From NCBI GenBank assembly GCA_037042185.1, contig JAXQJY010000027.1, forward strand, positions 992,001-1,056,000: a stretch of DNA of 64,000 nt, in the 5' to 3' direction. This DNA is from Sordariomycetes sp. S80-01Y (Eukaryota; Ascomycota; Sordariomycetes). Shown one piece after another: positions 1 to 11,808 of this stretch. The position numbers and the translations under genes are program-made. Under the pieces are notes generated by a model. It was given only the letters and a program-made list of their open reading frames with translations, was not told the DNA's origin and searched no databases. The stretch's first letter is position 1, and each line of letters opens with the position of its first letter.

Positions 1-391
1 AAATTCACGAGGTTCTTGACGCAAAGAGCGGAGTCGTTCTTTATCTTGCGAAGGAAGCCCATCAAGGTGGGTGATGGAACTAGCTGTGAGCCTGAGTTGC
101 TATGCTGACATTGAGCAGGGATATGACATTTCGTTCTTAATAACCAACTTCCACACGGAGGAGATGTTGAAGCATAAGCTGGTGGACTTTATAATTCAGT
201 TTATGGAGGAGGTTGACAAGGAGATTTCGGAGATGAAGCTCTTCGTATGTCAGATCCCATTCCGGCCCGATGACCGCTAACACCCTACAGTTGAACGCGC
301 GTGCACGTTTCGTTGCTGAGTCTTTCCTTACACCAGTGAGTATTGCAAAATGGTGCAAACATGCCACATCTAACACTTGCAGTTCGATTGA
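1..391 (+). CDS. ARC19: Arp2/3 complex subunit ARPC4 (20 kDa), 3' part only
   Basis: The gene enters from outside the window. Four exons can be read: 1-66, 119-244, 291-335 and 383-391. Introns are 67-118 (GTGGGT...CAG), 245-290 (GTATGT...CAG) and 336-382 (GTGAGT, branch CTAAC, CAG). All junctions are phase 0. The joined frame matches the very conserved ARPC4 C-terminal half, with runs such as [40 protein letters not shown] and [12 protein letters not shown], and ends in P-F-D-stop. ARPC4 is a core subunit of the Arp2/3 complex, which nucleates branched actin at endocytic patches and hyphal tips. The last exon has only two codons plus the stop, so automatic annotation could easily miss it. 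Identity is secure; the 5' half cannot be assessed. Confidence 0.93.
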
Positions 392-1303
392 AAGCTTGAT
401 CATGGTATCAAGCACTGGAATTTGCTGGCGCAAACTTGGGCGCGACAGTCGCGAGGTAGCTGCGCAGTGTGAAGAATACGCTGCAATGTTGAATGACAAT
501 AAATATACAGGAGCGATTGCAACTTGATTATCTTCCTACGCGTGCTACCCAGTTGTTTCTTATCATTCGCTGCCATCAGCCTCATATCGCTCGTGGATCG
601 GGACATCAGGAAAAATAAACTGAAGCGGCCCTATCCCTGCTCGTTCGATATGCTCTGCAGAGGGAGGGTCATCAAGCCCACAATATCTGTTCGCGCTCCC
701 TCTCTCGTCTGCGATCCCCAAACGGACGATGACAGACCGACCTTCTTCCATCACTTAGTCGACCCATCTAGAGGGCCGGAACTACAGGTATGATCTGACA
801 ACGCAGCCCGCATAGTGTCTTATCGCCCGAACTTAAAAGCCATAGGCCAATGAGAAGGAGTATGAGTTCGCTTTACATGCGGAAAGTAGCCTGGGCATTT
901 CCGCTGAACCCCTTTCCTGCACTGACTGTGCACTGCCTTCACCGCACCACCACCTCAGCACAATCTTATCCGGGCAGGGCACGGAATTTCGTCTGAAGTC
1001 CTTATTTTGTTTTGTGTTTCAGGAACTAGCCTTCCCCTCTTCCCTATCCCACATCTCTCGTGACTCGCTTTTCACCACGAGTTTTGAATCATCAACAGAA
1101 CGTTGTTCACAACACCTGCATTGGCTCAAAGGGTGTAGACAATACTCGTCTACGAGTCCTTTGTCCGATTATCTGCGTACACGTCCCACCTGACTTTCTG
1201 CTCCCCTGATTCACACTCAGAGCTTGCACTTCGCCCTCACCTCACCTTAAAGCGCCCTCTCACCCGAACAGTAGGCCAGCGCCCACTATCACTCTATCTC
1301 AGG
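392..1303. other. Intergenic: ARPC4 3' flank and promoter of the RRM gene
   Basis: I see no gene here. The last 300 bases are rich in C and T, as is usual for leaders in filamentous ascomycetes. They include CCTCACCTCACCTTAAAG near 1237-1254, about 60 bases before the next start codon, which is related to the ACCTTACCT motifs reported elsewhere in the window. Confidence 0.6.
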
Positions 1304-3804
1304 ATGCTCGGAACTAATTTACTTGGCAGATTCAGAACCATGGTCAAAGCTGAGACCAGTCTTGGGGTCGAAATCCTCCAGCAGGCGATCGCCTCGGGCC
1401 ACACCCAGCGACATGATCGATCTGTTAGCTTCACCAACGGCGAGGCTCAATTCACCTCAACTTCTAACGTTGCTTCCCACAACCGCCCTGATCACTCTGA
1501 CTCTGCGTCTGTCAGATTTGTCGATCCCGCGACGATGCCTATTGCGCAGCAGGGTTCGAACCAGTACTACCCATCGATCCATTCTACCAGCAATATTCAG
1601 CAGGTAAAGCCCCACGGTTCCTCTGTCACGACCACCCGTACTGATCCTGCGCAGCCTGCAGAGCCGAGAATTGACGAATCTTCTGGGTCACAAGCCGTTC
1701 CCGGAGAAAGCCTCAACAGACAGACTAATGTCAATGCAGCCGGCACGCCCTAGCTTGGCGGCCCGATGCCTAGTCAAGTGCCGATGTCAATGCCTCCCTC
1801 CACCAATGTATCCAATTTCACAGAACCGCAGACGGAAACGCAAGTACCCTATTACACGTACGCTGGCGGCCAGACCGCCTCCATGATGCCCATGATGATA
1901 TCTCAGGGACCCGTGCCCATGTACACGAACACGACCGTGCACACCCCACAGTATGTCCAGGAGTTTCCAGGGGAGTCTGCACGCCTCCAATCCAACACAC
2001 AGACTTCTCAATCGTCGGGGATTGCTACTGTTGCTCAAGATTTTGCTTCTCAGAACAGCGTAGTATACGCTTACCCTATCCCGCACCCGGGTGGGCTGTC
2101 TCAAAGCAAGTCCTACCACTCTGGTCTCGTCAACCATAACGCCACTTCTCCGGATAAAACTCCCCAGAGAGATGGCAACGATAACGACTCTGGCTTCCTG
2201 GGCAGCCCTTCTGAGCGGGTCACTGAGCCACGCAACTACGCGCCCCGGGCTGTGACCCTCCAGGGCGAACCTCCAGAATGGACTCTGGTGGCAGGGCAAC
2301 AACAGAATACTGTTCAGCAGTCTGCTTCGGACGACCCATTCGTCTCTTTTCAGAGTCAGAATCAGAATCAGGCTCTCATCTGGACACCCAACAGTCCGCC
2401 TCAGCAGGCGATGTCAGCCCAGGCCCCTAACGTCGCCGAGCTCCCTGGTTCGCACCACTCACAGCATCTCATCAAGCTTCTTCAGGACGGGACTCCGTCT
2501 TTTGAAGTTGCCATGCACCCCGACAACTTTCCTTTTGTGGAGAGCTGCCGCACCGGCCCGGCTACCAACCACGGAGTCATCAGGATTCGCAATGCAAGTC
2601 TTTGTCGGAACCACTCACACGTCGGCATTGCGCTAATCAGTATCCCAGATTCCATTTTCCACGAAGCGTGCTGAGTTGATTGCGTTCCTTGGCCGCAACT
2701 CCAAGATTCTCAACGACAGCGACGAGCCAGTCCACATTATCATGGACCGCGTCACGAGCAAGACGATGGATGCCTACTGCGAGTTTGTCACCCTTGAGGA
2801 TGCAATGAAGGCGGTCGAGCGACACTCCTCGTACCAACAGAAAGGTCGCCCTAGCCGTCTTGGTGACCGATCCGTCGAGGTTGAGTTGTCCTGCCAGGGT
2901 CAGCTGATGAAGGACCTGTTCCCCCTTGCTCGTGGTATCTTGTGGGATGGCGCGAACCCAGAGTTCAAGCCTTACAACAGCACGGAGCCATGGGAGAACT
3001 TCAAGGGTTTCATTTCGGAGGAAGAGATGATCATGCTGGTCAAGCACGTCGAGGTGCCCCATCGTGTAAGTGTTTCCTCACCAGCGCTATTTCTCCTACT
3101 AACATGATTGTAGTCCCCATTCTCCAAGGAGTGCCCCCAGCGCCCGTATGATTGTCTCATCAGCACCATGAGAAAGTTTCCTTGGTGCAAGTCTGAGCAC
3201 ATCAACATCTCCCAGCGTCGCGCCCTGTTTAATGCAACCTGTCAGTTGCTTCGACTCCTGAATGAAGCGATCCAGAAGAACAAGGACCCGATGAACCTGA
3301 ATGCGCAACTATACCGTCGCTTGACTTACAGTGCGATGACCTGCCCTGGGTTCACCGTGTGCATGAAGGATGATATTGTGTGTATCACCAACTTGGCGAT
3401 CGGTGAGCAGCGGGTGTACAACCATCCGCCCATGGCAGAAGCTTGGCGCCATCAGTATGCCCTGGCCCCGAAGCCTGATGTTCAGCCAGACGTGCTCGAA
3501 GTACGTGAGCCCCTTCCTCTTTCACTGTGCAAGTGCTTACAGGCCACAGTGGTACATCAAGCAGATCCGGGAGCAATCGCACCGCGACATGATGTCCCAG
3601 CCCGTCGGGGTGCGCAGCATTCTCCAGGATAGGCAGCTTGACACCCATCCTCACTGGGGCTTCTTCTGGAACGAGGTCGGCTATGTCGCTCACATGGGCC
3701 CGGGATTTGATGTCATGTGCCTTGCTGATTGCGGAGATATGGAGCTACAGGCCATTGAACGGATTCTTAAGCGAGCCCTTGCCCATCGTCTTACACGGGG
3801 CTGA
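1304..3804 (+). CDS. RRM-containing RNA-binding protein with long Gln/Ser/Pro-rich N-terminus
   Basis: Five exons: 1304-1603, 1754-2593, 2649-3065, 3114-3500, 3550-3804; about 732 residues. Intron 1 (1604-1753, GTAAAG, branch CTAAT, TAG) is 150 nt, a multiple of three; its acceptor is an in-frame TAG that would otherwise split the gene. Intron 2 (2594-2648) is a GC-AG intron with donor GCAAGT and branch CTAAT; joining it gives a continuous RRM strand 1 (VIRIRNIPFS). Introns 3 and 4 are ordinary (GTAAGT and GTACGT). The first about 370 residues are low in complexity and rich in Q, S, T and P. An RRM-like fold follows (about 377-455, beginning IRNIPFSTKRAELIAFLGRN), then a conserved about 280-residue C-terminal region that I cannot assign. 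Role inferred: mRNA binding or regulation. The start at 1304 is the first ATG after the pyrimidine-rich leader; an ATG at 1340 is also possible. Confidence 0.85.
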
Positions 3805-4747
3805 AGTGTTTCCTGGCGGCTGGGCTTTGCGAATGGCTCGAACTATTGACTGATGTTCGCGGTGTTGCCCTTTACATTTGCTTTGCAGTTCTGTTCAATT
3901 TTTGAGGCCTCGCTGGAGGCACAAACGAAGGTGTCGAGTAGGCGCTTCGGTACGGGTATGTCTACTGACAGACTTGGGGAGGCGTTCCACTCTCAAACCT
4001 CGCTGATCTTGGAGTGGTGTGGTCAATACAGAGGGGAACGAACTGGTATCGTCGGTCTGGAAAAACGATGGGTAATCCTGGCTCGTGGCGCGTCTTTTAG
4101 ACTGCGGCTCTTTGGTCTTTGGCTTAGCGAGCTTGATGGTTGGTGGGCGCGACGGGCATTGAAGGAACGGGCGATAAGAGACTTGCAGAACAGCAGGGCA
4201 ACAATATTAATGACGATGATACAGACAATTTGCGCTGACAGCTGCTCAATACATGAGTAGACCTGAGACGGTGATACTGACTCAACCTGTTTGGACCTCG
4301 AAACAGGCAGACAAACCTCAGTGACCCTCTTCTGACGACTTGTCTGTTAGTGCTGCGTCCGAGCTCGAGGCCCCTGCAAGGGCCCTGCATGGCGTCCCCA
4401 CTTTCACAACCACTGGCACTGGCAACTCCCGTCCCGCCCAACGATCAACCTCAGGCCATCAACGACCCTGACTGAACTGTGACATTTATGAAGGTCTCAT
4501 GCAGACACATCAACCCCTCTCCAACCTCTCGTCGCCAACCCCCTTTCACCGCATTGTGCTGCTTGTGCGCTCCCTAGTTTGAAACGGGTCTCGGCGTCTG
4601 TTAATCAAACTCGGACCCCCTGTGGAAGTTTGTCATCGGCAACGCGCTGCGGGCGAAAACTATATCTGCCCCCGACTGGCCTTCAGCACCCTCTCACGTC
4701 CTTCCTTCATCTCCGTTCCATCCTACATATCCAACACAGTAGCAATC
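3805..4747. other. Intergenic: RRM gene 3' flank and sfh5 promoter
   Basis: No gene is seen. The stretch at 3853-4260 lacks stops in one frame but its composition is unlike the neighbouring genes and it is probably 3' UTR. At 4414-4428 there are two overlapping ACTGGCA units, the motif that is clustered upstream of the importin gene. A pyrimidine-rich leader (4670-4745) runs up to the sfh5 start. Confidence 0.5.
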
Positions 4748-5946
4748 ATGTCCGCTGAGAAAGACGCCACCGTCAACCCTGAGGGCAAGCCTGACGTTCC
4801 TCAGGCTGAGGTCACCGGCACAACCGCCTCAGCCTCCGGCCCAGCAACCCCCGCCACACCCTTCGCGAAATTCGCGGCCCGCTTGCCCATCATCGTCAAG
4901 GAATGCGGCTACAACGAGATGTGGGGCGTCGACCTTCAGGCTTCCGCCATCGACGACCACGTCCCCACCAAGGTCGTCGTCCAGAAGTTCTTGCGCGCCA
5001 ACAATGACGATCCCAGCGCGGCAGAGCAGCAGCTCACCGAGGCGCTGTGGTGGAGGAAGAAGTTTAATCCGACCAAGTTGGTGGGTGAGGTGTTCGACGA
5101 GGAGAAGTACGCTGGCTTGGGCTACGTTACCGTCCACCCTGGCAAGGAGGGTGAGAGGGAGACCGTGATCACGTGGAACATCTACGGAGCTGTCAAGGAC
5201 AACAAGAAGACTTTCGGCGACGTTGAAGAGTGAGTCCATTACTCAGCTTTTTCAGGGCCAATACTGACGAATCCAGCTTCATCAAGTGGCGTGCCGCTCT
5301 TATGGAGCTTGGTGTCCAAAAGCTCAACTTGTCTGACGTGAAGGAACCCCTCAAGGATGGCGAGCCCGATCCTTACCAAATGATCCAAGTGCATGACTAT
5401 CTCTCGGTCTCCTTCTTCAAGATGGATCCCCACGTCAAGGCTGCCTCCCAGCAAATCATCAAGACGTTCGGCATGGCCTACCCCGAGCTCCTGGCCCACA
5501 AGTACTTCGTCAACGTGCCCATGGTCATGGGCTGGATGTACGCCGCCATGAAGCTCTTCCTGGCCCCTGCTACTCTCAAAAAGTTCCATCCGATGTCCTC
5601 CGGAAAGAGCCTTGCGCTGGAGATGCCGGACATTAAGCAGGACTTGCCTCAGGAATACGGCGGCGCGAAGGGCAGCCTGCAGGAAGTCGGTGAGGTGATT
5701 AGAATGAAGAAGTTTGATGGGGACGTGAAGAAGGAAGAGGTAGCACCGACGAGCGAGGAGGCACCTGTTGCGGCGGTCAAGGAGGGAGACAAGCCACAGG
5801 AGGATGTCAAGGCCGAGGAGGCAGCAAAGGTCCAGGTCGATACTGAGCCCAAGGCTGAGGATGCACCTGTGGCTGCTGTCAAGGAGGGCGAGAAGCCCGC
5901 TGAGGAGATCAAGACACCTGACGCTGAGAAGAAGGACGCTGCTTAA
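4748..5946 (+). CDS. sfh5: Sfh5, CRAL-TRIO (Sec14-like) phosphatidylinositol transfer protein
   Basis: Two exons, 4748-5229 and 5277-5946, intron GTGAGT...CAG (5230-5276); 383 residues. The N-terminal CRAL-TRIO_N helices (about 45-130, with FLRANNDDPSAAEQQLTEAL and WWRKKFNP) are followed by the lipid-binding CRAL-TRIO domain (about 140-310, with QMIQVHDYLSVSFFKMDPHV and AYPELLAHKYFVNVP). This order and spacing are typical of fungal Sfh5, a non-classical Sec14 protein acting at ER-plasma membrane contact sites; yeast Sfh5 also binds heme. The C-terminus (about 315-383) is acidic and lysine-rich and carries two copies of APVAAVKEG(D/E)KP, an internal duplication outside the domain. The ATG at 4748 follows a pyrimidine-rich leader and is the first ATG of the domain frame with a normal context. 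Confidence 0.95.
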
Positions 5947-8900
5947 CGCTGGGTCTCCCCGGCCTGCTCTACGCGTCGTCTTTTGGCGTTCCGTCTTTGC
6001 GATTGTTGAGAATACCCCACTATTTGATTTCGTAGCTATCTTTCAAGTGCTTGAGATAGCTTCTCGTTTCCAAATAATTTGTTGCAAATGAATCTCTCGC
6101 CATGATCCAGTTTTGTCCTGTCCGTGTAGTGCTGGAACTGATACAGAGGCCTGGTCTGGCTCCTACTGGTGCCTAAACACGAAACTGAAACGGCCAATGG
6201 GGGGCGCTATTCAGGGTACACCAGTGCCGAGCGTAGCCCTGGCGTCGTTGAGCTCGGCACCGATCTTGTCTCAATCACCCGCTCTGCGACCTCGAAGGCC
6301 CGCTGAGGCCCTGAGTGCGCTATGAATGGCTGGGGCTCTCCCAGCCGTTGGGCGTTCTGCAGAGTTTTGAGAGCCGTTGATCGTGTTGTTCTTGTGCGCG
6401 GTTGAGTTCGCCCAGGTGCTGAGATAACCCTAGGGAGACGGCATGCTGGTGAGCCATGCTGCTGCTCACCCAACTAGCTACATGAGCGGGATGATCACTC
6501 GACAGATGTAAAATTCGCACGTTTCTCTATATTCAGAATTCATGTTTGCTCTGGTCCGACTAAATTTGGAGTGTTGGGTACCCTTCTCTCTACTCTGTAG
6601 CATTGAAGTGGAACATGTGACGCTAGCGCGCATTGTACGGGTCGTTAGCTCGGTTTATGGACGGTAATTTCAAACTGCGGTCAAGATGACAACTCTCCAA
6701 CTTGCTGGCTAGGCACGTCGCAAATATCACTTCTATTTTACAGGGATACCCATAGAGTTGTAGCAGCATAAGTTAGCCCACATGCTCACCAAAGGTAGCG
6801 GGCCGGCTAGAGTCGTTGTTCCCTATTCGTAGAAGGACGCCACATCCCAAAACTTGACTTGAGCTTGTTTCATGACAATAATGCCAAGTATTGTCTTGAA
6901 AAGGATCTTCCAGACTTTTATAAGTGGCCGCACCCTCGTGGGCTTTGCATCAGGCGACGAAAGCTTTGACGACGTCCTTGTTCCACAGCTTTGGAGCACC
7001 CTCCACCCCGAGACTGCAAGATTTGACAGTCATTGGTACCTTCAGACTCGATTCAATGAAGTTTCATCGTGTCTATGTGGAATTCATGTCGGTTCGGGCT
7101 GGTATGGTTGGAAGCTCGGCGCAGTCCTTACGTGGAAGATTAGCACATCACTTGGAGGGTCAGGTCTATTGCTCCTGGAATGGAACGACCACTAGGCTGG
7201 CTTCAATTTTGGATGTTTAGCGTCAATTGATGGCTCAATGACCTTTTTAATGTCCTTGAATGGCGATCACAGATATTAGATGAGGTTGGTCATCTCAAGT
7301 GGAAAGCCCTGAGCAATTGACGTGCGATAACTGCAAGACCACCTTGAGATCAATGAACGCGTTAGGTCGCTCATGCTGAAACCATGGGCCATTGATAATC
7401 TTGTCATTGACTCTCGAAGGCTCTTTTGATGCAATCACTGTTGCTCAATCGCTTCTTGGGAAGCGAGTTTTATCCCCGAGGCCCAGACTCCGGCCTAAAT
7501 GGAGAGATATGAGCAGCGGCGAGGGCTGGCCAGGATTTTGTGCTTGGTCTCGGCGATGGCGTTCCGCAATAGTTTTTTCTTTTCTTTTGGCCTTCTGAAA
7601 ATGCTGATGGGGATCTCTGTCGTGCGCCACTTGCGCCCCGGGGGTGCTCGAGTATCGTGTGGTGAGTGCCGCCACGTGACGGGGGGCGAAATGCTGCAAG
7701 GAGGGGAGCCACCGTCTTCGATCGCCATCCTAAATCCCGAAATTGGTAGGAAGCTAAGTCGTCAAGACCAGAGATGTGTCTCTTATGTGACTCGTGCTGG
7801 ACACGTCGTAGTGCGTAGATATGTTTTTTTTACTAGCCCTGGCCAAGGTAGAGCCAGGCCGTGCTTGGCTTGTAGCGTGGTCGCCCGGGCTCGACACCCG
7901 AAGCTTCGGACAGCCTCATCTGCAGTCGCCACACCATTCCACACACCGATATCGACAACTCTCGCCTAGCAAAACAGATGGTTCAAACCCAAGCCTAAGT
8001 TATGGGCTTCGTAGCTCTGGACCTTCATCCCAGATTGACCGGCGGCTGCCGCCATGCCTGTGCGAGGGGGTCCGTTGTGAGACCAAGACACTCCAGCAAT
8101 GTGACCGCCTCCTTTGCCGAACCGCCAGAGTCCAGGATACTATGGCGGCCCAGATGCATCTGCATCTCCGTCCTTATTCATGCTCCATCGTGGAAAGATA
8201 TTGACTAGCAAGTCGCATCGTCAGCATTTGTATCCACGATTACCCCTATTAGCCCCCATTGCCGCGCCACCCGATCTTAGCCTACGCCGCCAGAGAGGAT
8301 GTAAAACTTGACGAACCATCAGAAAAGAACCATCTGAATCTGCGATGAAGCTTTTGAGCCCACATGCCCAGGATTGATGGTTTGCGACGAGAGTGACACC
8401 GCTGAGGTTGGCCGTGGTTGACTCGGCTATATTCCCGAAATGAAGGCTTGGACCTCGATACTTCGATCGATGACAATTGCGTCTAACCGCCCACCAAAGG
8501 GTCAGCGTACTGCAACCACATCAGCCTGGGTCGGGAGAGGTCTAATAAGGGTCATGATGCGTAGAGAGCATATTTTACGGTTGAGTGGCAGGTGAGAGGC
8601 TGGTCGAGGTCAGGGGGTGTTTAGTCCTGGTGCACGACAGCCACAAAGACGTCGGCCAATGCGAGCTCGTTCTATCCGTCTTACCGGGGCTCTTGGACTG
8701 TTAAGGACTCCTAAAGCGGGACGAGGGAGGAAGGTGCGATTTGCCTTTTCTGGCTCGTGCCGCCCATTACTTGTTGAAGCCAAAACACGTCCTTTTCCGC
8801 CCCTCATCTCAAACTCTCCCTTTCCCCATCATCGACTTCACACAACTCACTTTGGATCGCCCGCCCGTCGTCGCGTGACCATCCGTGAGAGGACCATCGT

Positions 8901-9412
8901 ACTCGACGCGTTGAATTACCGCTCCTTTCAACGATTGCAACGGCGACCGTGACTGAAACGCGCTCGGATCCTTCGCACTGCAGTTTCTCCCTCGTCAGCT
9001 ACACTGGAAGCTGTCACTCTGCGATAGCTGTTCGCCTCGGAGTCCTATCGAGCTGAGGATAAATCAGACGGACTAGACGCAATCGGTATGCCCAAATTTC
9101 TCCCGCGTTGCGTTTCACGGCTAATGTTTAGATCTGCTTTTCCTAGAGATCGGGTGCGTTAGTCTTGGCCGTATCGAGTGGCCACGCGCGTTTGTCTCTG
9201 TGGGAGTGGAACTCTGGGAGCACCGGCCGCCAATCCCTTGCTTACCTTACCTCGTACTTTCCGACTCTCCGTCCACCTTCTCTTCCCATAGCCTCTTCAC
9301 AAACAACGCAAACCCCATCCCCCTTTACGCCGCTCTCAGCCTTTGACGCGCGCGTTTTTCTTTTTCTCTCCTGTCTATCTTCTTCTCATGTTGGCAATTC
9401 ATTGAAGAGAAT
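5947..9412. other. 3.4 kb without a recognisable gene
   Basis: Frames are short on both strands. Two overlapping frames of about 100 codons at 6872-7220 and one of 156 codons at 7499-7969 have no family features and no consistent codon bias, so I do not call them. A CACGTG E-box lies near 7672. The last 170 bases hold the ASH1 leader, with CTTACCTTACCTCG at 9241-9254 and a CT-rich run just before the start codon. Confidence 0.5.
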
Positions 9413-11808
9413 ATGTCTCTGTCGCCCGACAGCAGCTTTGGCCTGCCGCCATTGGACGCTTTGTCCAATGTCGCGTCCAACAAGTCCACTCCTCCTACCA
9501 CTGTCGCCGACAGTGCCAGCCTGCACTCCGACACGTCCAAACACGAAGCCACCATGGTCGCCAGTGAGGTTCCAGGTGGAGACATCCCTCAAGCGGCTCT
9601 GGAGTCCACAGAAACGCCCGACAACGACGCCGGCACCCCCAGTCGCGCTCGACGATCGCGCGGTCCGAAGCCCACGTATAACCTTGCTGTTCTCACTGGG
9701 ACAGACGGTCACGGGAAGCGCGAAGCCAAGGGCGACGCGGTCTCTGCGCGCAACAAACGCCGTCGAACTGTTGCCGCCGACAAGAGGACCTGGCTCACCT
9801 CCCCCAGCGCGACGCCCGACCGCAAGGCTTCCAACGCCCGCCGAGAGACAATTGACGCGTTGGTTTTCCATAACTCACCGGCAAAGTCCGATTCGCCACG
9901 CGCACGCCGTCGTCAGCAGGAGTCACCGCGTCCCGTGCGCGCTGCGGCTCGACGCGCCGCAGCCCCTCCCTCGCCGGCCACCACTCGCGCCGGCGTGTCT
10001 ACGAGGCGCACTGGTAACCAGAACAAAGTCGACATGAAGAAAGTGCCGCGCGAGCTGCGCCGCCTCGAAGACACCAAGGAATTCTCCCACGTCGACGATA
10101 GACCCGTCGTCTATACGGTTTGGTCCAATGGTCGATATGTCGACCCCAATGAGCTCAAGAAGAAGGAAGAGGCGAAAAAGAAGCAGACCGAGCAAGTTGC
10201 GAAGCAGGAAGAGAAGGAGGAGTCCGAGCCGATCACCAACACCAGGAAGTCCCGCGCCAAAAAGTATCTTGACAAGGGACTTTACGCTGGGCAGGATATG
10301 CCCCTGGATATTGCAAAGGGCCTGACGCCTGGCGAGAAGAAGAAGCTCAGCTCTCTCCCTGAATTGCTGCCTTCTGTTCGCCGCAACAAGACATTCCCAC
10401 CACCGATATTTGCGGGCTTGCGCATCCTCATCAACGGACGCGACTTCAAGCTGCCGTACCAGATTTGCAACCCCCTTCCACCGGGCCAGCCCAAGCCTGA
10501 TGAGTGGAAGAAGATGACCAAGAGTATGTGATTTCCGAACTCAATTTAAAAGAAAGATTTGCTAACCATGAAGACCGCTTCATTGGCGAATCCAAGGACA
10601 TCTGGCGCAAGTCACCCCACTTCCACGACTACCAGTCCATGTGCGTTTGCAAGCCTGAGGACGGCTGTGGCGAGAGCTGCCAGAACCGCATCATGTTGTA
10701 TGAATGTGACTCGACCAACTGCAATGTTGGTGTGAAGTACTGTACCAACCGCGCGTTTTCGGATCTCACGGCCCGTCGCGCTAAGGGAGGCAAGTACCGC
10801 GTTGGCGTCGAGGTCATCAAAACTTCAGACCGTGGCTATGGCGTCCGCAGTAACCGCTGTTTTGAACCTGGTCAGATCATCATGGAATATGCCGGTGAGA
10901 TCATTACCGAAGAGGAATGTGAGCGCCGCATGAATGAGGTCTACAAAGACAACGAGGTAAGCGAGATCATTCAAATCTACTGTGCGAGGCTAACAAAACA
11001 GTGTTATTATCTTATGAGTTTCGATCAAAACATGATCATCGATGCTACCACTGGCAGTATTGCTCGCTTCGTCAACCACAGCTGCAACCCCAATTGCCGC
11101 ATGATCAAGTGGATTGTTTCCGGCCAACCGCGTATGGCCCTGTTCGCCGGTGACAAGCCCATCATGACTGGTGACGAGCTGACCTACGACTACAACTTTG
11201 ATCCCTTCTCAGCCAAAAACGTGCAGTCCTGTCTCTGCGGAGAGCCCAACTGCCGTGGCGTTCTCGGGCCGAAGAAGCGTGAGGAGAAGCCGATTCAGAA
11301 GGCCGTCAAAGCTACCATCAAGGCTGGTAAGCGCAAGTTGCAGGACTTCATGGGAGGTACGCCTAAGGGCGGTAACCAACCCAAGAAGCCGCGCATTACC
11401 AGCACAAAAGGTGCCCTGGCGAGCGTCGGATTCAAGCTTGCGAGTGGAACCGCCACGGCTATCAAGAAGGGCATGTCGACTGTCGCCTCCAACGCGAAGA
11501 AAGCTGCCCTCGGCGCAAAGAGCCCCGCCAAGCGACGTACGCAAGCCGCCGCCGTTGTCAAAAAGACCGCCACTTCACGCGTTGTGAAGTCGTATGTCAA
11601 GGGCACTGCGAAGAAGCAGATCGCCGCCACGCCCACTGGCAAGAGGCAAACCAACGCTGTGAAGCGTACGACCGTTAAGAAGACGACTCTGACCAAGGCC
11701 CCCAAGACGCCAGTGTCTAAGAGGCCTGCCAGGGAGAGGACGGCGTCGGATAGAAAGCGCCAAGCCGATCTGGACAAGCAATACGAGATTGCGGCTATGC
11801 TTGACTAG
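9413..11808 (+). CDS. ash1: ASH1-type histone H3 lysine-36 methyltransferase (AWS-SET-postSET)
   Basis: Three exons: 9413-10523, 10574-10956, 11002-11808; 766 residues. Introns are 10524-10573 (GTATGT, branch GCTAAC) and 10957-11001 (GTAAGC, branch GCTAAC; only 45 nt and in frame). Domain order: disordered basic N-terminus (1-370), AWS cysteine cluster (about 393-440, MCVCKPEDGCGESCQNR), SET domain with GYGVRSN, IMEYAGEII, the catalytic signature RFVNHSCNPNC and ELTYDYNFDPF, then post-SET CLCGEPNCRG. There is no WW or SRI domain, which separates it from Set2 and points to ASH1, the enzyme giving H3K36me2 in poorly transcribed and subtelomeric chromatin in Neurospora and Fusarium (family knowledge). 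After the post-SET, about 200 residues form a K/A/T/P-rich tail resembling linker histone C-termini. The 5' leader contains repeated TTACC units. Confidence 0.93.

Noticed and set aside
1551-1575. tRNA-like GGTTCGAACC near 1555
   Set aside because: Lies inside exon 1 of the RRM gene and has no cloverleaf partners.
1751-1753. Stop-codon readthrough in the RRM gene
   Set aside because: The TAG is better explained as the 3' splice site of a phase-0 intron with donor GTAAAG and branch CTAAT.
3853-4260. 135-codon frame after the RRM gene
   Set aside because: Starts 48 bases after the RRM stop, lacks codon bias and family features; more likely 3' UTR.
7955-7995. tRNA-like B-box (GGTTCAAACCC) near 7980
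   Set aside because: No matching A-box or acceptor-stem pairing found around it.
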